A stretch of DNA of 64,000 bases, from positions 1-64,000 of the forward strand of contig NZ_JAAHHG010000024.1 of the NCBI RefSeq assembly GCF_010692555.1. Direction: 5' to 3'. The translations under genes were made by a program, and so were the position numbers. The notes under the pieces are model-generated. The model was not told where the DNA came from, searched no databases, and saw nothing but the letters and a program-made list of their open reading frames with translations. Below, piece after piece: positions 1 to 8,620 of this stretch. The DNA is from Okeania sp. SIO3B5. GTDB lineage: Bacteria; Cyanobacteriota; Cyanobacteriia; Cyanobacteriales; Microcoleaceae. The stretch's first letter is position 1. Every line of letters starts with the position of its first letter.

Positions 1-113
1 AGAAGTTGGCCACCTTGTAGGCCACAGATATATAGTTGTAAAGAGGTTAGGTATGCACCCTTCCATTCCTTACGGGCTATACGTTTAAAGCCGTTGGACT
101 TAAACTTTTTAGC

Positions 114-1649
114 TCAACGAATCGCACATCCTGTAGTTTGTGTTTGTACCTCCTGTTCTGGCTGTGTTATGTTATCGGCAGCCTCCGCAATTCCTGCCAT
201 TAATCCCACAGCAATATCACTACCCAATCCCGGTCCAGCATCCGAGCCTTTGATTTTTTTAGCAATCAATACGTTACCTTTTTTGCCTCGAATTACCAAA
301 GGAGTTGTGGGAGCATCATTATATCCGGAATTTGTTGTAGGAATAGTTTCCTGGCGTCCGTCGGGATGCACTACAGCCACCACCGATTGAAAAACTTGTC
401 CTGCATCAGAGATAAATGACACCGACACAATTAGCTGACTGCCCTTTTTCAGAGCATGAGTACCATCCGATGCCACAAGAGGTTCAGTTAATTCCACCAA
501 AAACAATCCATCTGTACCATCGATTTCCTGATTCCAGTGCAGAGGTACAACCACCCTACCTTCTGCAGTTGTACCAATAGTAACCTCAATATCCTTGTAG
601 CCTGTAAACTCCGAACTCTGATTAATAATGCCTTGCATTCCTGGTGTCAAGCCTTCCTTGATTGATGCTCCCACAACAACCGAGGCAATAAGATTATTTG
701 TCGGTGCAATTGCGGGGGTTGGTTTTGCTTGTGTTTGAGGAGTTTCAGATTCAGAAACTACTTCTTTCTCCTCAAACTCCTTTCGCTGAACCTGACCAAG
801 TGCTGCTAGTTCTGTCCAGGCGCTCAGATCGTCAAACTTTTCGGGTTCTGGGGCCGGAGTAAGAACCGGAGTAGGTTTGGGCACAGGAGCAGGAGTAGGA
901 GCTGCTCTAGGAGCAGGAGTAGGTTTTGGCACAGGAACAGGAGTAGGAGCTGCTCTAGGAGCAGGAGTAGGTTTTGGCACAGGAACAGGAGTAGGAGCTG
1001 CTCTAGGAGCAGGAGCAGTTCTAGGCACAGGAGCAGGTCTAGGAGCTGCTCTAGGAGTAGACTTTGGAGTAGGGGCAGGCTTTGGAGTAGGGGTAGACTT
1101 TGGAGTAGGGGTAGGCTTTGGAGTAGGTTTTTGAGAAGGAGTCTCCTCAGTTTTTTCAGCCTTTTTAGCAGTCCTAGACCTTTTAGGTTTCTCTTGGTTT
1201 TCCTGTAAAGGTGACTGAAGATTCCTCACAGCCACAGCAGCTCTTTCTTTATATAATTCATCTTGCAGTCGCTTAATTTCTTCAGCACTAGCATCAGTCT
1301 CTCCTGCTTCATTCGTGGAAGTTTTGGCTATTTGTTTGTTCCCCGTGGAATTGAATAGCATCACAACAAGGGAAATAGCAACTACCACAACAGCAAACAG
1401 CCCACCCACAAATACTGTTTTTGCTAGAGGATTCTTGGTAACGTCCGCTCGTGGTTCTCCCCGTATGGGATGATGTAAATCCTCTGGACTCAATAAAGTG
1501 TCAGCATCAGATTCTAATTCTGATACCGAGCTTTTTGAAGTGTCCGCGCTTCCTGTGGTATCTGCAAGCTCTTCTATCGACAGACTATCCTCTTCTGTCC
1601 CTGAGATAACTTGAGTCGCATTTTCTTCTTGAATTACACTCACGTCCAC
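114..1649 (-). CDS. TrbI/VirB10-like type IV secretion protein
   Basis: Probable inner-membrane-to-periplasm scaffold of the conjugation machine (VirB10/TrbI family). The 511-residue protein has an acidic cytoplasmic N-terminus, one membrane span at about residues 72-98, a charged helical stretch, a long Pro/Ala/Thr/Lys linker (about 165-275) built from a 16-residue repeat, and a C-terminal domain (about 310-490) of beta-rich character with GxxxxGLTPGMQG- and VPLHW-type segments that fits the TrbI fold. It is the last readable gene of the minus-strand run after a VirB8-like gene, the usual VirB8-VirB10 order. After the TGA stop the same frame stays open to the window edge, with no start codon seen. 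The family call rests on topology, linker and gene order; other exported linker proteins are a weaker alternative. Confidence 0.75.
   Translation of the reverse strand: MDVSVIQEENATQVISGTEEDSLSIEELADTTGSADTSKSSVSELESDADTLLSPEDLHHPIRGEPRADVTKNPLAKTVFVGGLFAVVVVAISLVVMLFNSTGNKQIAKTSTNEAGETDASAEEIKRLQDELYKERAAVAVRNLQSPLQENQEKPKRSRTAKKAEKTEETPSQKPTPKPTPTPKSTPTPKPAPTPKSTPRAAPRPAPVPRTAPAPRAAPTPVPVPKPTPAPRAAPTPVPVPKPTPAPRAAPTPAPVPKPTPVLTPAPEPEKFDDLSAWTELAALGQVQRKEFEEKEVVSESETPQTQAKPTPAIAPTNNLIASVVVGASIKEGLTPGMQGIINQSSEFTGYKDIEVTIGTTAEGRVVVPLHWNQEIDGTDGLFLVELTEPLVASDGTHALKKGSQLIVSVSFISDAGQVFQSVVAVVHPDGRQETIPTTNSGYNDAPTTPLVIRGKKGNVLIAKKIKGSDAGPGLGSDIAVGLMAGIAEAADNITQPEQEVQTQTTGCAIR
877..1134 (-). repeat. 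Proline-rich 48-bp tandem repeat inside the VirB10-like gene
   Basis: About three near-perfect copies of a 48-bp unit encode the 16-residue pattern PKPTPAPRAAPTPVPV, flanked by degenerate TPKS/TPKP units. The extended Pro-rich linker probably spans the periplasm. The reverse strand stays open here only because the repeat is stop-free. Confidence 0.85.
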
Positions 1650-1671
1650 TTCTCCTTTTAATCAATCTTCT

Positions 1672-2373
1672 TTAAAAACTATCTTCAACAACACTCGTGA
1701 CCATAACTTTATTTCTAAGCAACAACCGCAGACTCTCTCGAAAAGGGCTAGTTTGATCGGCTGGCAATAATACTGAAAACTGTTCTGGTATAGCCTTTAG
1801 ACTGATACGCCTACTGATAATAACCTGCCCTTGTTCACCTTGATTATTGGTCTCAAAGCGTGCAGCAAGAACTCTTACTTCCCACCTACCCGGGGCAATT
1901 TCCACAGGCTCAGAAACCTCATAAATAACAACCGAAGACTCTAGAAATCCATCAAGGACTGCCTTTGGGATTATCTGACTTCCCATTAACTTCAGGAATT
2001 CGGTGCGAAATCGAGGTTCCATTAAAAAGCTTCCCATGTATACTTTTGAAGGAACTTTCACACCCACAACTGATACACCCGCATCCTCCTCACCATTCGG
2101 CAATTTATTATCCCACTCAAACATGAGCTGGATAAATGATTCAGCCGTAGATTTAAGAACTCCTGGCTCCCGATGTAGTGGATCTACCTGTACAATGTCG
2201 TGTGCAGTACCATCACTCATCTGCACATAAGTCCTGTCCATCGTAGCTAAGGAGCGATTATTCAAAGCTAAAATCAAAGCTCCCATAGTACCAAAACACA
2301 GGCTGCCTGCGAGCATTAATAATGCTATCAGAAATTTAGGGGTATCTTTTTCTGGAATAAGTATGTTGGCCAT
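1672..2373 (-). CDS. VirB8-like single-span conjugation protein
   Basis: This 233-residue protein has a short cytoplasmic N-terminus, one transmembrane helix at about residues 14-38 and a roughly 190-residue mixed alpha/beta domain outside the cytoplasm. That layout, and its place between VirB6-like and VirB10-like genes, fit VirB8/TrbF, the periplasmic assembly factor of type IV secretion. I prefer the ATG at 2373 (MANILIPEK); an in-frame TTG five codons upstream lies within AT-rich repeats. Only 22 bases separate it from the VirB10-like gene, so the two are probably co-transcribed. Sequence similarity to VirB8 was not tested, so the name rests on topology and context. Confidence 0.5.
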   Translation of the reverse strand: MANILIPEKDTPKFLIALLMLAGSLCFGTMGALILALNNRSLATMDRTYVQMSDGTAHDIVQVDPLHREPGVLKSTAESFIQLMFEWDNKLPNGEEDAGVSVVGVKVPSKVYMGSFLMEPRFRTEFLKLMGSQIIPKAVLDGFLESSVVIYEVSEPVEIAPGRWEVRVLAARFETNNQGEQGQVIISRRISLKAIPEQFSVLLPADQTSPFRESLRLLLRNKVMVTSVVEDSF

Positions 2374-2381
2374 GATACTAA

Positions 2382-2730
2382 TTAACAATTAATAATTAAT
2401 AATTAATAATTAATAATTAATAATCACCTATCCTAAATAATTAACAATTAATAATTATCGCTTGCCGGAGCATTAACAATTAAGCAATTTACCAAATTAA
2501 TTACACATTTTGTCTGACTAAATTCCTTATATTGTATGCCTAACATCAAATTAGAGTGGGTAAACAATTTTTTCAGCAAATCAACAATTAACAATTAATA
2601 ATTACCTCTACTTTTTAGGGAGAGGATTGAGGATAAAAGAAAACAATTTCTTTTTTTTTTCAAGGGGGAGGCAGAGTAAGCTAAATTATTTAATTATTAA
2701 TTATTAATTATTCATTATTAATTATTAATT
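2382..2730. repeat. AT-rich intergenic region with TTAATAA heptamer repeats
   Basis: The gap between the VirB8-like and VirB6-like genes holds two tracts of tandem 7-mers (TTAATAA), at about 2388-2426 and 2691-2730, with single ATTAACAATTAATAATT units between. The second tract runs into the stop codon of the VirB6-like gene. No credible ORF was seen. These resemble cyanobacterial short tandemly repeated repetitive sequences. Confidence 0.85.
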
Positions 2731-3820
2731 ATGTCTTGAATGCCTGACGGATTCTGCGAGCAAACGCCTTCCCCCTTTTTGATTTAGCTGCTGCTTTTAG
2801 CATCGAAACGCCCACCCCCGTTGCAAAACTCCCCACCCCGGAAACAACAGCAGCAGCTTGCTTACTAATAGCCTGGAATAATGCTACACCACCCATCTGC
2901 CCTAGATAGACTGCTAGTACAGGACTAGCAACAGCAATGAAAGCAGCAAAAGCAATATCTCGGAAGCTAGTCCCACCCATATCTTGCCCCGCTGCAACTT
3001 GAGCTTTTTTGACAACGATAGCCGTTAAACCCACAATAATGTTGTAACTAAGCATGGTGGCAAACATACCCACCATTGCAGAAGCCCAGGCGAAGACAGT
3101 TTTGCCTGCCACTGGAAGGATACTAATACCCAAAGCAGGTGGAAATAACAGTGCTGTCATTAATAGTGCAGCTTCCATACAATTAATAAATGCCCACTGA
3201 ATGGCATACAAAAACATCATCAGGAGGGTAATCAGAGCAGAGCGCAAACCATTTGTCAAGGGATTTCCACCACTCACAGTAGGGGAAGGTACATCAACCC
3301 CCGCTTCGTTCGCTGCCTCTTCCCTAGCTGGATCTTCCATACACTGTTGTTGCTCTGCGGGTGGTAGATTCATACAATCCGCGTATATCTCTTGCTCGAT
3401 CGCCTGTTCGGCATTCTCCTGTCGTATTTCATTTAGGGCAGTTTGAGCATCCAGTGAAGAAGAGCCAATCTGTTGAGTAAGGACAAACTGAACATTGTAA
3501 GAACCAATACCGTAAAAGGTTTGCACCACCCCCGCTGCTAAAGAACCATTACCACCTAACAGAAAAACTACTATGAGTGGCATAATCAGCAAATCCGCTA
3601 AAGCACTCCAACTTTGTTTCTCAAGCAAAGGCTGAATCTTTTCAATAGCTAAGTACAGTAGTGAGATTCCTGCCAACAATAATCCCAAATCATTCAAGGC
3701 TTGCCAGAGAGGACTACTGGAGGAAATAGCTTCACCCCATAGTTCACCCCAAGCTTGAGTGGTGCTTTGGTTCAGTTCCGAACCCAAGTTAATTAGATCG
3801 CTTCCGGTTAAATCAGCCAT
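2729..3820 (-). CDS. VirB6/TrbL-like polytopic membrane protein
   Basis: This 363-residue protein is rich in hydrophobic helices: about two near residues 45-100 and four to five between 190 and 345. A hydrophilic loop with paired cysteines (DCMNLPPAEQQQCMEDP) lies at about 148-166, and the C-terminus is basic. This is the typical look of VirB6/TrbL, which forms the inner-membrane platform of conjugative secretion. It lies between TrbJ/VirB5-like and VirB8-like genes and starts 7 bases after the upstream stop. The two loop cysteines could form a disulfide if the loop is periplasmic (inference). Confidence 0.75.
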   Translation of the reverse strand: MADLTGSDLINLGSELNQSTTQAWGELWGEAISSSSPLWQALNDLGLLLAGISLLYLAIEKIQPLLEKQSWSALADLLIMPLIVVFLLGGNGSLAAGVVQTFYGIGSYNVQFVLTQQIGSSSLDAQTALNEIRQENAEQAIEQEIYADCMNLPPAEQQQCMEDPAREEAANEAGVDVPSPTVSGGNPLTNGLRSALITLLMMFLYAIQWAFINCMEAALLMTALLFPPALGISILPVAGKTVFAWASAMVGMFATMLSYNIIVGLTAIVVKKAQVAAGQDMGGTSFRDIAFAAFIAVASPVLAVYLGQMGGVALFQAISKQAAAVVSGVGSFATGVGVSMLKAAAKSKRGKAFARRIRQAFKT

Positions 3821-3827
3821 TTTTCAC

Positions 3828-4709
3828 TTACTCGGGTTCCTTGAAAGTGGAAAATTGAGAGCCGTTGGCCAAAGCTCGAATATTGGCAGATTTTTCAACT
3901 CGATTTCCAGCATTGCCACCCTGCAAAGTTGTCGAAATATCACTGAGGATTTGATTTCGATAAGCATTATCAATTCGGTTTTGCTGAGTTTCAGTAAATA
4001 TTGCAGCTTGTTGGGCGGATAAGATGGATAGCTGATTAGATTGAGCTGCCTCTGCTTGTAACTTCAGCCCCATTGCATCTAATTGAAGTCTCTCCAAGTC
4101 TTGAGTAACATCCGTACTTTCTCCTTCTGATACCAAAATTTGGCCTTGCTCGGCTAGTTTTTGTGTAGCCGCAGCCATAAGAGCAGAAGTTTGAGTAGTT
4201 TGATCTCCAAATTCTATTTTTTCTTTGATTTTTTCCTGAGCGTCCTCTCCCAAAGCTGACGAGGACGCCACAGCTTTTGCTAGTTTTCCCGTCAACTCGA
4301 CACTTGCTTCATTAAGGAGTAGCAAATTATCCTCGACGCTAGATCCTAATTGCATTCCAAAAGTAAAATCTTCAGTCCCTGCGTTTTTTAATTCCTCCAA
4401 TAATTTATTAGGATCGGGAATATTCATGTCTCCATAAATACCAGAAATCTCTAAATCCGGAAGATTTAATTCGTTCAAAGCATCATCCAAAAAATCATTA
4501 GGATCGATCGCCAGTAATTCGGATATAGGGCCAATTAAATCATTAATCTGATCTTCTATTTTTCCTTGTGCATCACTCAGAATATCTTCAGGATTCGATC
4601 CCAAGATATCTTCAAAGCTGAAAGATGCAGCAAATGTTGGTTTGGAAATAGCTATAGTAGCAAATATAGCCCCGCTAACTAATAGTTTGAATATCCGTAG
4701 AGTTTTCAT
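3828..4709 (-). CDS. TrbJ/VirB5-like exported conjugation protein
   Basis: This 293-residue protein has an N-terminal signal peptide (basic start, hydrophobic core, cut likely after TFAA near residue 28), then an acidic helical region and long coiled-coil helices. The C-terminal part (about 225-262, QQAAIFTETQQNRIDNAYR) resembles the TrbJ/VirB5 pattern of a secreted minor pilus component. The order VirB4 - this gene - VirB6 supports the call, since VirB5 genes usually sit there. A good ribosome binding site (AAGGAGA) precedes the ATG. Only two residues separate the stop from the next start region, consistent with one operon. Confidence 0.7.
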   Translation of the reverse strand: MKTLRIFKLLVSGAIFATIAISKPTFAASFSFEDILGSNPEDILSDAQGKIEDQINDLIGPISELLAIDPNDFLDDALNELNLPDLEISGIYGDMNIPDPNKLLEELKNAGTEDFTFGMQLGSSVEDNLLLLNEASVELTGKLAKAVASSSALGEDAQEKIKEKIEFGDQTTQTSALMAAATQKLAEQGQILVSEGESTDVTQDLERLQLDAMGLKLQAEAAQSNQLSILSAQQAAIFTETQQNRIDNAYRNQILSDISTTLQGGNAGNRVEKSANIRALANGSQFSTFKEPE

Positions 4710-4735
4710 CCTTTTCTCCTTTTATTCAAAAAATA

Positions 4736-7700
4736 CTAATTTCCAATTTCTTTAATAGAAATACCTCCTCTTAATACCTTGATATAAGCAGCAGCAAAAT
4801 CTCTGGTTCCTTTAACAACACCCACCTGATTTTTAGGATATTTATCGATAAATCTTTGCCGAGCAGCTTTTTCATCCTCAGAATTAGCCACCGCAGCTAA
4901 AATCATCGCCCCGGGATAATACCTCAAAGGACTCCAATAGCGATCGCCTACTTTTAACAACCACTTAGTAAAATATTCCGACGCATCAGGATAAAATGCT
5001 TCAGTCGCGTTTACTCTGATAATATCGGGGTCATACTCACAGTATTTGACATAAGCGGAAGCAGCAGCAGCCGTAGTTTTTCCTACCATCTCAATAGAAG
5101 TATTTTGAAAAATTTTACTTGCAGCAGAGCAAGCAGCAATGGCATTAATATCCTGCAATATCAGCAACCCGGAAATTCCGTCTTTACGACCAGTAGCCCA
5201 AATTGTCCCTACCATTTCGGCAAACCCCGGCTTACTCAGCAATACACTCAGCTCATCTCCTACAAACAAACTTCTCGGATGGGACAATCCGTTGGTAACA
5301 CAAGCCATAGCTGCCAACAATGACATAATTTGAGCATTACTGTCATTATTTAAACCTGACAAAGCAAAGATTTTTACCATAGGGTCTGGCGGAATTGTGC
5401 TAGGGCGACCAATAGCTTGACCAATCTCTGGATCGTCCAGCTTTGCTGAAATTTGGTTGACAATTTGATTAATTGCCAGTCTGTCGATTTCCTCAAAAGA
5501 CTTCAATCCCAATTTTTCCTTAGAACAGAAATTAAGCAAATCGTGCAGGGTTGGGATGTTTTGCCAGGCATTAGAATGAAAACCTTGCTCAAAAGCAAAG
5601 TTGTAGCGATCGATAATTTGAGGATTGGTGGTAAAAACCTGAATCATCTTTACTACTAAAGCGTTAACTCTTTCTTGCAACTTCGGGTCGTGGATAGACC
5701 CCATAGCAATGCCGACTAATGCTTGTTGAAGAAACTGTTTCCAACGATTGAGCCGTTCGGCCACCGTTTTCTTATCCATCCCTCTCAAATCTGGTGGCTC
5801 GACAAGGTTGTAGCTTTGATTAGCCATATTGAAAAAAGCAGCCTTGTCCCCCAACATCCGACAAGCAGTTGCAAAGGTAGAATCGCCACCAGTAGAAATA
5901 TCCATCCCCACTACTGGAATACCTTGAGCAAGGGCATCAACAATAAAGCGAAAACCCAAAACCGACTTACCTCCTCCAGAAGTGGCAGTAATAATAGCCC
6001 GCTCTGTCTTCCGAAACAAATCTACATAGATAGGTTGTCCGCCTTTGTCCGTAATAAACTCCACACCACAACCACCTTTGTGAAAAGGTCGATAGCAGGT
6101 TAGAGGTAACAAACCAGCCACAGTATCTGTATCCAAGATAATCCGTCTGTTTGAAAATAAACTGGTTTGACACAACAGCTTTAATCTATTAATAGGCAAA
6201 GTTTCTACCCACAGCCTCCATGCAATATTAGTTTCTCGAATTACACTTGCTGTGCCAAAACTCCTGCACATCAAAGCACAAGCCTTATCCAATTGAGCTT
6301 CTGTATCTCGGTAAATCACATACAACGGAGCGCACATCATAGGTGTAGCACCCGTTACCAGTTTTCTTTGAGCTTCAAAACTTTCCTCCTCTCGGACTAC
6401 CGAACCTACGTCCAAACCACCACCCTGCTCAACAGTATGCTGATTGCTAGCCTCAGCTTGTTTTGCTATTTTTTCCAAATTATATCGCATCGCTGCCTTT
6501 GATCCAGGCTCCATTTCTAGCCAAACTTCGGTGTCGTAAACAAAAGAAGCTGCCAAGCAATCAAACTGCCACCGGAGTTGTGAACGACGATCGCGCCATC
6601 CAGTGGGAGCTTCTTCCATTGTTAATACCGCCCCGATAGTATGATTTAAGTAGATATACTCCCGACTGCCATTATGTTGTGGGCAAGATGTTTTTCCGTC
6701 AAATCCAGACAGCGCCACTGACAACGTGTCTTTTTGAGTATTCGTTATAATTTGACGCTGAAGACCTTGGCCCATTTCTGAGACTTTAATGATTTGGGGG
6801 ATTTCAGGAGCAACAGTACATCTTCCATTGAACCTATACCATAGCCAATGCCATAAATCATCATCGGCTGGATTTTCAAGAGAAAGTCCGACTTTTGTCT
6901 CTAGGAGTAACCGCCAAGGCAGATACCCATTTTCATAAATATCTTTAGCTAGCTGGCAGTACAGATTTTCTTCCCATTCCCCTTGAGTTCCCATGAAAGT
7001 TCGGGTTGTTTTGCCAATTTTCATCGCCACCGAGCGCAGGATTTTATCTGTAAACCCATCTTTCTCGCGATAATTTTTATTGCCAGTCCAAGTACAGAAT
7101 ACCCAAATTTCCCAAAACTTCCGATTACCTATTTCATCTAATTCATCAATCCTAATTTTCTCATTATTTACTAAAACCGATATAGGTAACATTTCATTTT
7201 GTAATGCCTTTTCCGCAAGTCGTTCGAGTTCTTTTTTTCGAGGAGCTTTATTTCGGAAGCACCCCATGTGAAATGTGATTTTTTCATCAGAGGGAAATTC
7301 TTTGAAAGCTTCAGCGATCGCTTCCGAATATTCGACTATTTCCTCAGTATGAAGCTGTGGATGAAATCCCTGAAGCCTAAATGGAATCACTGCTGACCAT
7401 TTATCTCCGTCCTCATTCAGCAGCCAGCAGCCGAAACTTTGTCCACCTATGGAAACCCGAAGCGGAACATGAAGATTACTTTCAAGTTGAAAAGGGCGAT
7501 AAGTTGTAGTTTTTTTTCCATCTACAGAAGCAACCGCTACTTTTTCCTTCATCATCATTTTACATTTTTGCTCAAATTGCTTTTCTTCCGCAGATACCCA
7601 CATGGTTGGTAAATTTACCCAATCTTTTGAAGGGATAATCCACAAATCGGTATATTTATAGCTCTTCTTGCCAGTCAGGAACCACCAGGAGGCAATCAGC

Positions 7701-7876
7701 CAGACCGAACTTGCCCCCCATACAGCCAATCCCAGATCCAGCAAGACTTCACAAACGAAGAAACTCGCACCAATTAAGACCCCCCAAGGAACTAACTGAT
7801 CTGCGGGGACTGGACCTATGGATGCCTCTTGTTGGTAAATTTTAGAGACTTTGACAAAATCTGACTGATTCTCCAT
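4736..7876 (-). CDS. virB4: VirB4-family conjugation ATPase
   Basis: Large cytoplasmic ATPase that energises pilus assembly and substrate transfer. Two hydrophobic helices near the N-terminus (about residues 35-80) are followed by a roughly 500-residue N-terminal domain and a RecA-like domain. The Walker A motif SGGGKS is near residue 635 and the Walker B-like strand LFVGDELSVL near 870. The family often has hhhhDE; here the acidic pair DE is kept. The length of about 1046 residues is at the long end for VirB4. I choose the ATG at 7876, which has GGAG nine bases upstream; in-frame alternatives are ATG at 7891 and TTG at 7906. It sits between VirB3/VirB2-like and VirB5-like genes, as expected. 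Confidence 0.9.
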   Translation of the reverse strand: MENQSDFVKVSKIYQQEASIGPVPADQLVPWGVLIGASFFVCEVLLDLGLAVWGASSVWLIASWWFLTGKKSYKYTDLWIIPSKDWVNLPTMWVSAEEKQFEQKCKMMMKEKVAVASVDGKKTTTYRPFQLESNLHVPLRVSIGGQSFGCWLLNEDGDKWSAVIPFRLQGFHPQLHTEEIVEYSEAIAEAFKEFPSDEKITFHMGCFRNKAPRKKELERLAEKALQNEMLPISVLVNNEKIRIDELDEIGNRKFWEIWVFCTWTGNKNYREKDGFTDKILRSVAMKIGKTTRTFMGTQGEWEENLYCQLAKDIYENGYLPWRLLLETKVGLSLENPADDDLWHWLWYRFNGRCTVAPEIPQIIKVSEMGQGLQRQIITNTQKDTLSVALSGFDGKTSCPQHNGSREYIYLNHTIGAVLTMEEAPTGWRDRRSQLRWQFDCLAASFVYDTEVWLEMEPGSKAAMRYNLEKIAKQAEASNQHTVEQGGGLDVGSVVREEESFEAQRKLVTGATPMMCAPLYVIYRDTEAQLDKACALMCRSFGTASVIRETNIAWRLWVETLPINRLKLLCQTSLFSNRRIILDTDTVAGLLPLTCYRPFHKGGCGVEFITDKGGQPIYVDLFRKTERAIITATSGGGKSVLGFRFIVDALAQGIPVVGMDISTGGDSTFATACRMLGDKAAFFNMANQSYNLVEPPDLRGMDKKTVAERLNRWKQFLQQALVGIAMGSIHDPKLQERVNALVVKMIQVFTTNPQIIDRYNFAFEQGFHSNAWQNIPTLHDLLNFCSKEKLGLKSFEEIDRLAINQIVNQISAKLDDPEIGQAIGRPSTIPPDPMVKIFALSGLNNDSNAQIMSLLAAMACVTNGLSHPRSLFVGDELSVLLSKPGFAEMVGTIWATGRKDGISGLLILQDINAIAACSAASKIFQNTSIEMVGKTTAAAASAYVKYCEYDPDIIRVNATEAFYPDASEYFTKWLLKVGDRYWSPLRYYPGAMILAAVANSEDEKAARQRFIDKYPKNQVGVVKGTRDFAAAYIKVLRGGISIKEIGN

Positions 7877-7965
7877 ATTCAGAAACTCCATAGCTATTTT
7901 TTTCAAGAGAAAGTAAGAAATTTCTTGCTTTCTCTGTCTGACAAGAAAAGTCTTGAATAATAAAG

Positions 7966-8571
7966 CTAGGCACTACCCAGTATGAGCTGTGTCATTACCT
8001 CAATCGCCAACACGAAGCCAACACCTATAGCCATCATGTTGCCGATGGGTTTCCAGTCCCCACCCTGCATAGCTTGTGATACCAAAAATATACCCCCTAC
8101 CAATATCCCCAAAATCACGATCACCCGCAACACAGTAAAAATCAGGGTAACTGTTGCAGGATCGACTGTCGAACCCGAGCCTGTAAGAATCTCATTCACC
8201 TTGGCCTCTATTGCATCGAATAATAGAGCATGAGCGGGCATCCCTATGCTGGAAAAAATCATGCAACAAATCAAGACAAGTGCTGCTACATGATGGGCTT
8301 TAAACCTTACACCGATTAACTTGCCTAGTGGCGGGAAGTAATCAATCATCATTTTTACACTATGCGCAATTAAGCACACGAATAAATACACTGTCATCAT
8401 TCCTGGGTTCTGAATACCAACAAAGACAAATCCAGCAATAACAAACGCAAGCAACCATAAATCTCCTTTTTCGATTTGCATTCCCAATGCTTTACTTAGT
8501 TTTGATTCAAAAGTTTCTGGGCGACGACGGTAGCTTATAGGATAGTCACCGCTATTTTGTTGTAGGTGCAT
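7966..8571 (-). CDS. VirB3/VirB2-like membrane protein (possible fusion)
   Basis: This 201-residue protein has two parts. Residues 1-90 carry a basic N-terminus and two closely spaced hydrophobic helices, the VirB3 pattern. Residues about 95-201 begin with a leader-like hydrophobic stretch ending in GMPAHA, then two long transmembrane helices, the pattern of a VirB2/TrbC prepilin. It lies just upstream of VirB4, where virB2 and virB3 normally sit in that order. I infer a VirB3-VirB2 fusion. A plain four-TM accessory protein cannot be ruled out. Confidence 0.5.
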   Translation of the reverse strand: MHLQQNSGDYPISYRRRPETFESKLSKALGMQIEKGDLWLLAFVIAGFVFVGIQNPGMMTVYLFVCLIAHSVKMMIDYFPPLGKLIGVRFKAHHVAALVLICCMIFSSIGMPAHALLFDAIEAKVNEILTGSGSTVDPATVTLIFTVLRVIVILGILVGGIFLVSQAMQGGDWKPIGNMMAIGVGFVLAIEVMTQLILGSA

Positions 8572-8620
8572 ACATTTACTCCGTTTTCAAAGTTAATTTC
8601 ACAAGCTGTCAGAGGCTTGA

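Noticed and set aside
877-1134. Gly/Ala/Val-rich open frame on the plus strand
   Set aside because: It is the mirror of the proline-rich repeat in the VirB10-like gene; composition follows the repeat and there is no RBS.
5967-6173. Short open frame on the minus strand inside virB4
   Set aside because: Out of frame with the VirB4 motifs and low-quality sequence; a shadow.
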